DNA from: Rutidosis leptorrhynchoides
Taxonomy: Eukaryota; Streptophyta; Magnoliopsida; Asterales; Asteraceae
DNA: 64,000 bases
NCBI RefSeq assembly: GCF_046630445.1
Contig: NC_092333.1
Span: forward strand, 182,030,501-182,094,500
Direction: 5' to 3'
Of the stretch, positions 35,587 through 45,895 are shown in pieces. The first letter of the stretch is position 1, and each line of letters starts with the position of its first letter. The translations under genes were made by a program, and so were the position numbers. The notes beneath the pieces were generated by a model. The model saw only the letters and a list, made by a program, of their open reading frames with translations. It did not search any database and was not told the DNA's origin.

Positions 35587-36626
35587 TCAACCCCTAGCCG
35601 TACCCGCCGCCGTCTCTAGTCGCTTAACATTATCGTTGCGCAATTCGGGACACTCCGGCCTCTTGTGCCCCTCTTTGTTACAATTAAAACAAACGATTTT
35701 TTTGAAAGATGAGTTCGTACAATCACGGGCCAAATGCCCCTGTCGACCACAATTGTAGCACGTGGGCCCAAAACTCTTAGAAGCCCCCTTTTTCGCACTA
35801 CCGACGCTCTCAGCCACACTCTTGTTCTTCTTGTTCGAGTGGCTAGTAGCTTCAAATTTTCGTTTGCCAAAGGTGAAGTCACTCTTTATTGGAGCAAGCG
35901 ACTCAAAACCCTTAGCGATATCAAATAGCTCATCAAAAGTCTTTGCCGAATTCCTACTAATCCTTTCTTGATAGTTATCATTCAAGGTTCGCTAGAAATC
36001 TTCTTTCAACATGTGATTGTTCCCGTCATACTCATGGCAAAATTGGGTCTTTGATAAGAAATTGGACTTGAGAGTGTTCAAATCCATTGACCCTTTCCTT
36101 AAAGTACGTAACTCGTCCTTAAGCTTTGAAAGATCGGCCGAAGTTCGGTACTCCTTGAAAAATTCTTCTTTAAACTCGTCCCACATCAAACTCATACTTT
36201 GTTCTTCGCCATAAATTCGGATTTTCGCATCCCACCACAACTTGGCATCACCCCTCATCATGCTACTACCAAACCTCGTCTTTTTATCGAGAGGGCACTC
36301 ACTAGTACGAAAAGCCCCCTCCATATCGGAGATCCATCGAGCACTCTTGAGTGGGTCTCGTTCACCTTCAAAGGTGGGAGGTTGAGCATCTTTGAAGTTT
36401 TTATAGTGGAAGTCTCGTCTTCCCGCGTTATCCTCTTTAAGAACAATCTTAATTGTTCCTTGACTAGATTGACTACTTGTTCGTCAATCGAATCCAAGAA
36501 CATCTTCTTAACATCCTCTAAGAAGGCCTCATGACGCCTTTGCATAATGGCCTCAACCTTGGCCGTAAACTCAACATCCTCGCTCGAACCCCCTTCATTG
36601 GTCTCGGGTCCGTTTCTCGTCTTCAT
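35587..36626 (-). pseudogene. gag: Gag of element F with frameshift and internal stop
   Basis: ATG at 36624-36626 opens 122 codons. The frame then shifts near 36330-36430, and the Gag core continues in another frame (MEGAFRTSECP, AKLWWD, FKEEFFKEYR). A stop at 35992-35994 follows, and the same frame resumes with a Ser/Lys-rich linker. Two classical zinc knuckles then occur, CYNCGRQGHLARDC and CFNCNKEGHKRPEC (near 35760 and 35690). The frame closes at 35587-35589 just before protease. Confidence 0.85.
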
Positions 36627-37003
36627 ACTATAAAACGGAAAAGGTTAAGCAACGAACGAGAAAACTTAACACATATGTATATATATATATATATATATAT
36701 ACACCACACTACCCCATATTGCTCAACAATCGTCGTACATCGCTTGTTTGACACGATTTGAACCCGTAATAATGGTAGCTAATCATTGTTACGCGAGCAC
36801 GTCGCATTAACTTGCTAGTACAACGTCTATCTTGCTTGATGATTGCTAACACAACACAAAACAATTAGCGCAAGGTTAGTTCACATAAACCTAAGCACTA
36901 ATCAACTCCCGGTCCGACCCGTCTCCTACAAGTCCCACTTAAAGCGCATACACAAATAAATCTAAGTTTAGGCACCTATCTCAAGTCGCCTAAATCCCTT
37001 AGA

Positions 37004-37019
37004 CCATGCTATGATACCA
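37004..37019 (-). promoter_or_regulatory. Primer-binding site of element F
   Basis: On the minus strand TGGTATCATAGCATGG lies two bases after the 5' LTR. It is an initiator-Met-type site with one change (T for G at position 9 of TGGTATCAGAGC). Confidence 0.85.
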
Positions 37020-37548
37020 CTTGTAACAACCCAACCCAATATACAATCGAACACGCATAAGAAAATTTTTTTTTTATTATTACAGGGGAGTGCGCCACGC
37101 GCACCACCTCAGGGTGCGCGGCGCGCACAGGTCTATTTTCAGTTCTGTCCGATTTTTCAATTTTTCAAATAAAGATCTCCCACTTCCCGACATATTTAGA
37201 CGAAACGCTTTTCACAACATGTCCTAATATGAAAAACTCATACGATTCAAACATAAAATGAGTTTTACAAAACGGAGCCCACATCGGCCGTTTTACGAGT
37301 TTCATACAAAAGTTCGAGTTTCGACCACACTAGTTTAAATTCCAAACGACACTATGAGCATGGTGTTTGGGGTTAAACTACCCATATCTTGGTCAAACTC
37401 CAAAAGCTATCACATCCCAAAAGCGTCCCCTATACAACAAGCGGGATCTCTAATCCAATCGAACGCCCTTATCCTTGTCAACGCCGGAGCCTATAAAATG
37501 ATAAACAATGAGAGGGTAAGCAAAGCTTAGTGAATGCAATAATTATAC

Positions 37549-37550
<2 letters not shown>

Positions 37551-37620
<70 letters not shown>
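37551..37620. repeat. (TA)n microsatellite, about 70 bp
   Basis: An uninterrupted TA dinucleotide run within the F 5' LTR. The 3' LTR has only a short version at about 31173-31189. Confidence 0.95.
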
Positions 37621-37624
<4 letters not shown>

Positions 37625-37798
37625 CCTACTTGCAATCACTTACACATTTACCGCATACACGCTAGCAATACAATTAGCATACCATCTTAAGTACAAAGCT
37701 AATAATCTCCAACAAACCGCTACTAGCGTAATCAATAACATATAATCGACATAATATAATATGCTACAAAACAATACACAACCATGGTTAACCATTCT

Positions 37799-38110
37799 CG
37801 CGTCATGGTGCTACCGGCTCTTTGGTTCACACCATATGCATTTGTCATGATGCTACCGGCTCTTTGGTTCACATCACAACTCGAGTCATACTCACGCTAG
37901 AGTGCTACCGGCTCTTTGGTTCACACTCTAACAACGCTAAGGTGCTACCGGCTCTTTGGTTCACACCCTAACAAATCGTGCTATAGCGTTACCGGCTCTT
38001 TGGTTCACACTATAACACAAGTACTATGACGCTACCGGCTCTTTGGTTCACATCATAGCACGCTCGCACATACTATGGCACTACCGGCTCTTTGGTTCAT
38101 ACCATAGCAT
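37799..38110 (-). repeat. Seven-hairpin array in the F 5' LTR
   Basis: The same seven units as in the 3' LTR. In the last unit the left arm reads CTATGGCA here (ATATGGCA in the 3' LTR), so a C-U mismatch there is a full pair here. In unit 1 one lower-stem pair is lost here but intact in the 3' LTR. The changes are few and leave most of each stem paired in both copies. Confidence 0.9.
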
Positions 38111-38624
38111 ACAAATAAATACATTACATACATATGCATATAATCATTTCACTCACCTTTAACGATTTGGTGACGCTTTTATACTTCTGCAAGCTTCAAA
38201 TCAAAGTACCACTACAACCAAAACGAAGCTAGAGATGAGATGAACAACTTTAATGCACGCAATTTGACCCGAAAGCAACTTCTTCCTCTAAGATTTAAGC
38301 TTTCTCACTCAAGAATCGAAGTCTCTCTCTAGATTTAAAGTGATAAGGATAAAGTAGTTGAAGATGGAGTTATGACTCCACCCAAACAGATCTGGTAGCC
38401 TTTATCCCGTCCACAAATGAAATTACCAAAATACCCATCAAAATATCTCATTAAAACAACAACAAAAACCCGGCTACAGTAGGGAGTGCGCGGCGTGCTC
38501 CCTTTGGTGTGCGCGGTGCGCACTAAGCTCAGATCGCTCTCTGACTTCTGTTTAACTGCACAATCATTCCCACACTTTATGTACTCTATATACTCTGCTG
38601 TACAATGAAGATTAGGGTCTTACA

Positions 38625-38887
38625 TATATGTTGATAATACTGCTGCTATTGCTATTACTAAAAACCCTGTTAATCATTCTAAGATCAAACACATAGGGAT
38701 CAAGTACCATTTCATTAGGGACTGTTATGAAAAGAAATTAATTGATGTCCTACAAATAGGTACAACAACCCAGAGGGCTAACTTGTTTACGAAAGCATTT
38801 GATCGACCTCGTTTCCTATTTCTATTAAATGTGTTAGGAGTGAAAGATAGGGCGGAGGTTGTGTCCGACAGGGAGTTATTGAAGTAA
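38625..38887 (+). pseudogene. pol: Copia Pol block 3 (element D): RNase H C-terminal part and Pol stop
   Basis: After the TATAT target duplication the copia reading resumes (VDNTAAIAITKNPVNHSKIK, HFIRDCYEKK, LFTKAFDRPRF). It ends at TAA 38885-38887. These are the usual last motifs of plant copia RNase H. Confidence 0.9.
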
Positions 38888-41189
38888 CCATCCAATCTGT
38901 ATCATTTGTATATTTGCATTTGCATTTTGCATCATTTTTGCATGTTAATTAGTATATTTTTCTGTTTTCCATGTTCATTTTATTTTCTGCTATGCATTTT
39001 AAAATTGAAAAACCAAAAGGATTGTGTTTATTTGCTTTCTGTTAAGTAAAATAGTTGCGAAAATTGTTTCATCAGAAAATACAAAACATTGAAAAATGAA
39101 AAAGCCATAAAAATTCAGAAAAATCAGAAAATGAGAAGTTGCTATGTGAAAATGGGAAATGATTGTATTACTGAACTTGCATGTTAATCGTTCTGCGTAA
39201 AACGTAAGTAATACATGATTAGTTAATGAATGTTGATAAATTTTGAGGATTGAATTTTGGAATGAGAGAATCACTTGTGCATAAAGTAAATAATCTTGGC
39301 AAGGAAATCGTGGAAAGGTTTACAGCGGTTGACGGTAGTCACCTACCTATCACTGAGAATGTATTAAGAAACGATTATTCAGGAACTCAACAGACGGTTG
39401 AGGTCTCCCCTACTACGATTTATACTCTAGTGAAGGATTGCCGAGTAAGTCCACAAGGTGAGTTTACTCTGTTCGAACCTATACCAGTTTCTATTTACCT
39501 TTATTGCTTGGGCCGAAACGCATTAGGTTAGTCAGGTATCCAAAGGGGGGTGTTCTCACTATGAACGGGTCGAAATGTATAATTCTGTATCACAGACATT
39601 TCATCGGTTTGAGAAAGTTATTGAAGGAGACTGCTTCAACGCCAAAGATTAAAGTTGCAGTGTGGTTCATCTCTAAGTATGGTGCATCAAAATCAAAGTT
39701 GTATTTGTTATTTCATTTTAAATTTGTCTTCATTTATGTTTGCAAAAGCAAAATAGCAACATCAGAAAGTCCAAAAAAAAATGTGTGGATTATGTTTTCT
39801 ATTATTTATTCATGTATATATGTTTGAACGACAATAAAGATGGTGCACCACATCAGCTAAAAAGAATTTGTGTTATCAAAGTTTGGACTTCGTGTTTATC
39901 AATCAATTGAATTCTACATGTGAAAGATGATCAAACGCTATGCTAATCAGAACAATTTAAGTTATCTATATCCGAGGAGGAGAAGTGCCAGAGTTTCAGA
40001 TATAGAGAACTCAAATCATTATGTTGTCCTGAAAATCATAATTTTAGCAGGATTTTGCTTTTTATTTAGAGGGAGGTTACATCTATTGTCTGTGATATGG
40101 GTTGTGCCGATTGATCTAGATAGCTGGGGATATCTTCTGGAGGGTATTCTGACTTAGAATTCCATCACCCCCAAAATCATCATATCATTCCATCATTATT
40201 AGTTTTTCGCTCAAGCATGGGGTTTATAGCGACTGGTAACTGTGTTCTTACGGAGTATGCAATAAAATTGAGATAAACAAAGCCTTCTGAAGCGAAAGGT
40301 ATAAGTTTATGGTAGAAGCTCATGGCTGACAGGGTTGTTAGAAACATCGTGAGATGCTTCATATTCAATCAAATTGAAAGTACATCGAGGTGATAGCGGA
40401 CAGCGTCAATTTATTGTGCTCAATTGACTACCTAATAAATTTGTACGATCTCAAGTGAGGACTAAGTTTAAGATTATTTACCCATGTGTGCAAGTGATTT
40501 TCAAAAAGTCTGGGAGGAAAGTCTAATAAGTTTATTGATATTCAAAGACTGTAAGTGTAAGTACTTGAAAACCTAAAGTGGAACAAAAAGTTCTGAATGG
40601 ATGAATATAACGAGGTTAAAATTGAAAAATATAGTTCAGTTCTGATCCCAAGAAAAATGTTGACTTAATTCATCTTCTCACAAAAATATGACGTTATGCT
40701 ATGTGAGCTGTATAGTTTGTTCTTGATAATTTAATCTGTTTTCATACTTGTGATATTCACTATGTGGTTAGTTTATTGTTTTAATTCATCATAATGTATA
40801 TGCTTGCATTAATTTATTTTTCTGTAGTTTGCATAATAAACTGAAAAAGACAAAAAGATTTAGTGTATTTATAATATTTTTACATGTTTCATATTGTATA
40901 TTATTGCATATCATTTGGTGGTTACTTCATAAATTCGGTATGTGTGGACCAGGGGGAGTAAGCAAGTGAGAAAGAGATAGTGAAAGAGATCCAAAAAGCG
41001 AAATATTCATTAAGTCGGGTATTAGTTTATTTGACTTAGGATGAAATACTACTAGATCTGGAAAAGATTGGTAAAAGTTGAGATTTTATGGATTAGATTG
41101 AGTAAAGTGTTTGTTTGGATGAGATGAATTGTTTGAGAAATAGAGTTAGAAAAAACGAGAATGAAAAGTAAAATTTTTAATGGTTAATT
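38888..41189 (+). other. Pol-env spacer of element D, no confident gene
   Basis: About 2.3 kb that is A/T-rich. Two overlapping frames at 39268-39531 and 39504-39827 read like one broken coding stretch (GEFTLFEPIPVSIYLYCLG, then PKGGVLTMNG, CIILYHRHF), shifted by one frame. I do not recognise the family. The rest shows only short chance frames. Confidence 0.5.
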
Positions 41190-41905
41190 TGCAACCGGAC
41201 GGTTACTCAATGCAACCGCACGGTTACACGATGTAACCGTCCGGATATGGGTAATTAAAGGGTTTTTAGACTTCATGTACAACCGTACGGGTACACCTTG
41301 CACCCGCGCGGTTACATAATTTTTGGCCGGATACAACCCTGCAACCGCACGGTTGCAGGACGGGTATAAATACCCAAACTCAGAACCGTGGGTTGTTTGT
41401 GCTCACAAATTGGCTAAGTCTAAAATTCTTCAAAAATCACAAAGTGCTATGGGAGTTTTTGATCTCGTTTTTCTTATTCTACTCATGTTACTGATCAATT
41501 TCATCTACAACGGGTTCCTTTTCTTCCATTAAATCTCTTGTTTTGATTAGTTTTTAATTTTTATGAACTTTAGATCAATACAGGGATTGTTGATGTTTTT
41601 TAACTGAAATTGTAGTTTTAAACATGTTAATTGGAGGTATTAGATGCTATTACAATGATTTATTTGATGATCAATACTCGTTTTGGTGGATTTGGGTTTT
41701 GAAAACCCTAACAGTCCGGATAAATGCAACCGGACGGTTGCACCCTGCAACCGCACGGTTGTGCTCGCAATCGGGTACTATTCTGTGCATCCACACGGTT
41801 GCACAGCAGATTCAAAAACTGAACAGGCATTGGTGCATCCGTGTGAAATAGGCCATATCCGTACGGTTACACTTGCAACCGTATTTGTCATCATTGCAAC
41901 CATAC
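41190..41905 (+). promoter_or_regulatory. Palindrome cluster with TATA box upstream of the env-like ORF (element D)
   Basis: About ten copies of variants of GCAACCGCACGGTTGC lie here, near 41192, 41212, 41233, 41280, 41301, 41340, 41720, 41744, 41850 and 41875. The most perfect (41340-41357) is followed 8 bases later by TATAAATA (41365-41372). The D 3' LTR holds the same pair, GCAACCGCACGGTTGC at 45194-45209 and TATATAAT at 45222-45229. The half-site CGGTTG fits the general plant MYB core CNGTTR. I infer an internal promoter derived from the LTR. A 5' leader intron is possible, since GTATTTCAG stands just before the ORF. Confidence 0.5.
41449..41532 (+). other. Hydrophobic micro-ORF (27 aa) in the env-like leader of element D
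   Basis: ATG at 41449, about 80 bp after the TATA box at 41365, opens a 27-residue frame (MGVFDLVFLILLMLLINFIY...) that is almost entirely hydrophobic. It could be a chance frame, an upstream ORF, or the membrane/signal part of a spliced env-like product. No donor site is obvious enough to choose. Confidence 0.25.
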
Positions 41906-41986
41906 GGGTATACATCAGAAACCCTAATTTTGATTTTTGGCTAATAATTTTTTGTGTTTGCGATATTGTGGCTGTGTATTTCAGAT

Positions 41987-44825
41987 ATGTCTGGGACTCC
42001 TGTTTCAAATGTTCCTATTGCTAAGGCTACCGGTTCTGGTTCCGGTCAGCCACGTACTGAAAAAAAGTCAAGACCACGAAGAGTTACTAAGTCTCGATCT
42101 AAGAAGGCTGCTGAGCATAACAATGAATTGCAGGTGGGACCCAACAACAACATGCTTTTAAACTTGATTAATATTGAGTATTTAGTTAACTATCATGGGA
42201 TTATGGAGTTTCTTGAGCGGTCTCGTATCTACACGGCTATCACTATTGATGTGACAGCTTATGTTTCTCATCAGCGTGAGTTTTGGAAGAATGTTACTTT
42301 ATCTAAGGCCATGAATGGTGAACGAAGGGTTGATGTGCTAAACAGTGTTGTTCAGGGTAAGCCTATCGTTGTTACTGAAGGGCATATCAGGAGGCTGTTA
42401 AGCTTTCATGATGCTGCGGATATGAAAACTAGGCTGAATTTGGGACTATTCAAAGGCTGTTTCCAGAGATGCAAGTATTCCGGGGATTTGACAAAGTCAA
42501 AGGTGTTGAAGTCAGGTTTCTGTCCAACTTTTAAATATTTGGCTCATGTTATCGTTCACTGTTTGAGCTCTAGAAGGGAAGGTCATGTTGAGTTAAATTT
42601 CGTGATGCAATCTATGATGGTGGCTTTAATTCTGAAGCTTCCATTTAACTTCTCTGGGGTTATTTTTGATTACATGATCGAGAACAGCAAGTTTAAGTCT
42701 GATCCTTATCTGCTTTATCCTCGATTTCTCCAGCTTGTTATCAATTCTCAGCATACAGAGCTTATCAAGGAGGATAAGGACCTCATTAAGCTGAATGTTA
42801 TGACAAATGAATTGGTGAGACGTATGATTTATTACAAGGGTATATTGGCCCCACCAAACCGTCCTTTGTTTGGTCATTTGAAAAAGGCTGACTATGTGGC
42901 AAGGAACCCAAGGATGTGGAGAAATGAGGATAGTGATTCTGACAAAGAGGATATTATTCCTGATCTTGCTGAGACAGATGATGAAGATGAGGTTGTCGAG
43001 GTTGGTTCTCACTCTGGTCGAACAGCTGATGACTTAGAGAACTTCAGTTTGGAAGATGAGGTGACTGAAGGTGGTGAGTTATTGATATCTTTAAAAAGAA
43101 AAGAGATTCAGGTGGATGAACCTATGAGAAGACCGAAAAGAAAGAGAGGTCATGTGAGACGGGCTGTTGATCCTTCAGGTGGGATTTCTTCTACTCAAAC
43201 GGTAACTCAAAGAGCTAAGGTGTCACCCACTCAACGAGCTCAGGCACCTCCGGTACCACCTACCCGACCAACTCAACAAGTCGCAACATCCCCAGCTGCT
43301 TCTACACAGGAGGGTAGTTCGTTGGCTCTTGCAAATGCTGATCCTGCATTTGTTACTCTCCAGGCCACTGTGATCAATCTGGTTAATAAGGTTGATGATG
43401 TGATAAAGAAGAATAAAGACAAAAAGAAGGAGGTGAGCGAGTTACAAGCTAAAGTGGACTCTCTGACCTCTGAACTTGAGAAATCACATAAGTTAGCTGC
43501 TGACCTGAAAAAGTTAACAAAAAAACAGGCTAAGAGGATCCGACGATTGGATCATCGTGAAAGGAGGTTCAAGGGTAAGTTAGAGGCTGATTCTCAAGAT
43601 GGGACAATTCGTTTGAAGATGGAGCATATTGATGATGATCTCCTGTCTACCGAAAGCGAATACTCTTCAGACTCTTCATCCGAGGGGACTGAGAACGTAA
43701 GTCAGATACAGGAGGTACATTTTCCTAAACCTCTGTCTGTTGATATTCATAAGTTAACATATTTTTTGGACTATCAAGGTACAGTGATTAGCTCGCTAGA
43801 CTATGATGTGGAGGAGGGGGAAATTGTACATATAATGACAGATGAAGAGGTAGCTAGAATGTTTGTTATAGAGGTAGATAAGTTGATTGTTGCTGAAAAA
43901 GCTCCAAATACTGCTGGTACACGTGAGAATAGGCATTCAGGTGATGATAGTGTTGAAGAAGTCATCGTTGAAGATGCTTCAGATGATGAGAATGTTGCTG
44001 ACACTCTTGATGAAGATGACTTACCTGAGTTTGCTGATCTTTTTAATCAACAAAGTGATGATGTTTTGAATCGGAAAGTGGATGAGAAGCGAACTACCGA
44101 GGAAGGTGAGTCATCTGGTGTGAACAAAGAAGGTGAGAATATTGATACTGTAAACAAACTAGAAAAACAAAGAATGGAGGGAGTATCAGAGATCCTGTAC
44201 CAAAGCATGGTTTAAGAAAGTCCCGTTGGAACCAAAATACAAGTTATATCATGATCGAACGGGAAAGGTCACAGGTGGAAAGATTCTCAGATGGGCGTAT
44301 TTGAAAGATTTGAATTGCTTTGCAGTACGTAGAGAGAATGGGGTTGATTACATTAAGCATGCTGTTGATATAAAAACACTCCCATACTTTGAGATGATGG
44401 AACTTGCAAGATTGACACTACTCTATCATGAATCTGATGGGTGGGGACAGTGGATGCTGTTTAAGATCAGAAAAGAGTTCAAGTACGGCTGGTCTGTGTT
44501 AGAGCCGCAGTTTCCAAAAGTTTCTTATCGTACTGATCAATCAACAGGGAACAGAGTTCGCGTGGTTAAGTATAAGCGTGCAAAGACTATGAAGTATGCA
44601 CCAGTTCGTAAAATGCCACAGAATTTTGGTGATCGTTTTAGATGGTCGTATTATGATGGAAGAACAGAAGAAGCGGTAATTGTATTGGATAATCCTAATG
44701 GTAGTTTGGACCAGATCAGGATTATTGATCCAAGGTGGATTCGAAATTTGTGCAGGGATGATATCAAGGTGTTGAGGAGACACCCAATCTTTCATGAGTT
44801 GCCTAACACTGAGCAGGCAATTTAG
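41987..44825 (+). pseudogene. Env-like ORF of element D (SIRE type), frameshifted
   Basis: ATG at 41987 follows GTATTTCAG, a likely splice acceptor. The first open part (742 aa, stop at 44213-44215) has several regions: a basic Ser/Lys N-terminus, a globular region (residues about 50-290, with FLERSRIYTAI, PIVVTEGHIRRLL, FCPTFKYLAHVIVHCLSS), acidic and basic stretches, a proline-rich segment (QAPPVPPTRP), a coiled coil (about residues 455-520) and an acidic tail. A second part (about 44200-44825, VPLEPKYKLYHDRTG..., stop at 44823-44825) continues in another frame, so a frameshift near 44160-44210 split it. The proline-rich plus coiled-coil layout matches the env-like ORF of SIRE elements. No membrane span is evident; the function is unproven. 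Confidence 0.78.
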
Positions 44826-45062
44826 TTTAATCGTGCTGTTCGCACTTGCTATGCTTATGATATCCATGCTTAAATGTCTATCTTTTGTTATGAACTTTTA
44901 AACTGTGGACTTGAACGTTTTATTTTCAGTTTTATTTTGATTTGGCTATAATAACTTGATCTTAACGTCTTAATTTTCATGTTATTGAATATGTTTGATT
45001 GTGTGATTAGTTGTCTTTTGCAGGGAAAGTATATTTTGTGATTTAAGATAATGAACTGGGTC

Positions 45063-45074
45063 ATAGGGGGAGTT
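45063..45074 (+). promoter_or_regulatory. Polypurine tract of element D
   Basis: ATAGGGGGAGTT lies directly before the 3' LTR start, the expected place for plus-strand primer formation. Confidence 0.75.
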
Positions 45075-45459
45075 TGTTGGTGCATATTTAGTCCCCGAGT
45101 TCATTATGATCATGTTGAAATGCTTTATTGTTTAACTTTCTCTGTTGGAATGTAATCACATGGTTGCAGGTATGCAACCGTACGGTTAGACACGCAACCG
45201 CACGGTTGCACGTGCTGTGTGTATATAATGGGTATAACGAGTTCATTGTTGGGGTTACGAATCCTAATCTATCCTACACGTACAATTCGATACCCTGGTG
45301 CTCTAGCATTCATCTAAGTCGATCTTTAACATATCTAAGTCGATTTATTCATTAAGATCAAAGGTTTTCATTGGATTTTGAGTATAAAACCCAATAACGA
45401 GATTTTCCGCACTCGTTATTGAATCTAAGATCTTTGAATCCTGTTTACACGATCCTACA
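45075..45459 (+). repeat. 3' LTR of element D (385 bp)
   Basis: It begins TGTTGGTGCATATTTAG and ends CGATCCTACA. It holds AACCGTACGGTT (about 45176) and GCAACCGCACGGTTGC (45194-45209), then TATATAAT (45222-45229). Sequence after 45459 is P450 exon, which fixes the boundary; ATTTT (45460-45464) is the probable target duplication. Confidence 0.82.
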
Positions 45460-45895
45460 ATTTTTGGCTTTATGTTCTTTACTCGTTGGAAAAAATATGG
45501 AGTTAAGAGCAAAAAAGCTCCTAAAGTTGCAGGTTCATGGCCAATACTCGGCCACTTGCCGCTTTTAGCATGTAGTGATCAAGTTGTTCACAAATTATAT
45601 GGATCCATGGCCTGATAAATATGGTCCAATTTTCTCCTTGAAACTTGGTGCCTCTCAAGCAATAGTTGTAAACAATTCAGAGATGGCTAGAGAGTGCTTA
45701 ACCACCAACGACAACTTTGCTAATTCAACACTTGGTCCTTATAATCAGTACTGGCGCGATATGCGAAAGATTACTTCATTAATACTGGCGTCTCAACAAC
45801 GTAGTAGCCATCAAATGCGCGTCTCTAATGAAGTGACTTTGTTGTCTATGAGAGACATATATGCGTCTTGGAACAGTCGCAATAATCAATGGTAG
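45460..45895 (+). pseudogene. Truncated CYP82-family P450 pseudogene
   Basis: It is a close copy, well over 90% identical by eye, of exon 1 of the intact gene at 47493. It starts at about codon 17 because element D is inserted there. Lesions: one extra C near 45611 (ATGGCCTGATAA against ATGGCTGATAA) gives a frameshift and early stop. A 51-bp (17-codon) deletion near 45712 lacks the segment around FASRPKSIAFEL and has ACAA at both breakpoints. After about 45893 the similarity ends at the LINE fragment, so the rest of exon 1 and exon 2 are missing. It is the upstream member of a tandem pair on the same strand. Its codons 1-16 should lie left of element D, far outside the window. Confidence 0.92.

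Larger units (their letters stand above)
30648..38624 (-). mobile_element. Element F: complete Ty3/gypsy chromovirus, coding broken
   Basis: On the minus strand: 5' LTR 38624-37022, primer site 37019-37004, gag 36626-35587, pol 35580-32185, polypurine tract 32203-32190, 3' LTR 32189-30648. Target duplications TATAT flank it (30643-30647 and 38625-38629). By eye the LTRs differ at roughly 40 positions in about 1.54 kb of aligned sequence, apart from a microsatellite. That is about ten times the divergence of element E's LTRs. Coding has three in-frame stops and one frameshift. A chromodomain-like tail places it with the chromoviruses. Confidence 0.93.
37022..38624 (-). repeat. 5' LTR of element F (1,603 bp)
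   Basis: Same termini as the 3' LTR. It is longer mainly because of a (TA)n tract at 37551-37620, which has only a few repeats in the 3' LTR. The hairpin array is repeated at 37799-38110. A GC palindrome near 37091 (GTGCGCCACGCGCAC) is perfect here but mutated in the 3' LTR. Confidence 0.92.
18748..45459 (+). mobile_element. Element D: SIRE-like Ty1/copia retrotransposon, split by elements E and F
   Basis: The copia order (protease, integrase, reverse transcriptase, RNase H) is followed by a long spacer, an env-like ORF, a polypurine tract and a short 3' LTR. D is cut into three blocks: 18748-21781, 30389-30647 and 38625-45459. The target duplications of E (ACGAA) and F (TATAT) allow exact removal, and the pol reading resumes across both. 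An env-like ORF with proline-rich and coiled-coil parts is characteristic of the SIRE/Maximus clade. The left part (5' LTR and gag) lies beyond element C outside the window. The right end falls in exon 1 of the CYP82 pseudogene. Confidence 0.88.

Noticed and set aside
37530-37745. Tyr-Ile repeat frame
   Set aside because: Translation of the (TA)n microsatellite in the F LTR.
43801-44004. Minus-strand frame within the D env-like ORF
   Set aside because: Antisense shadow of the acidic coding region.
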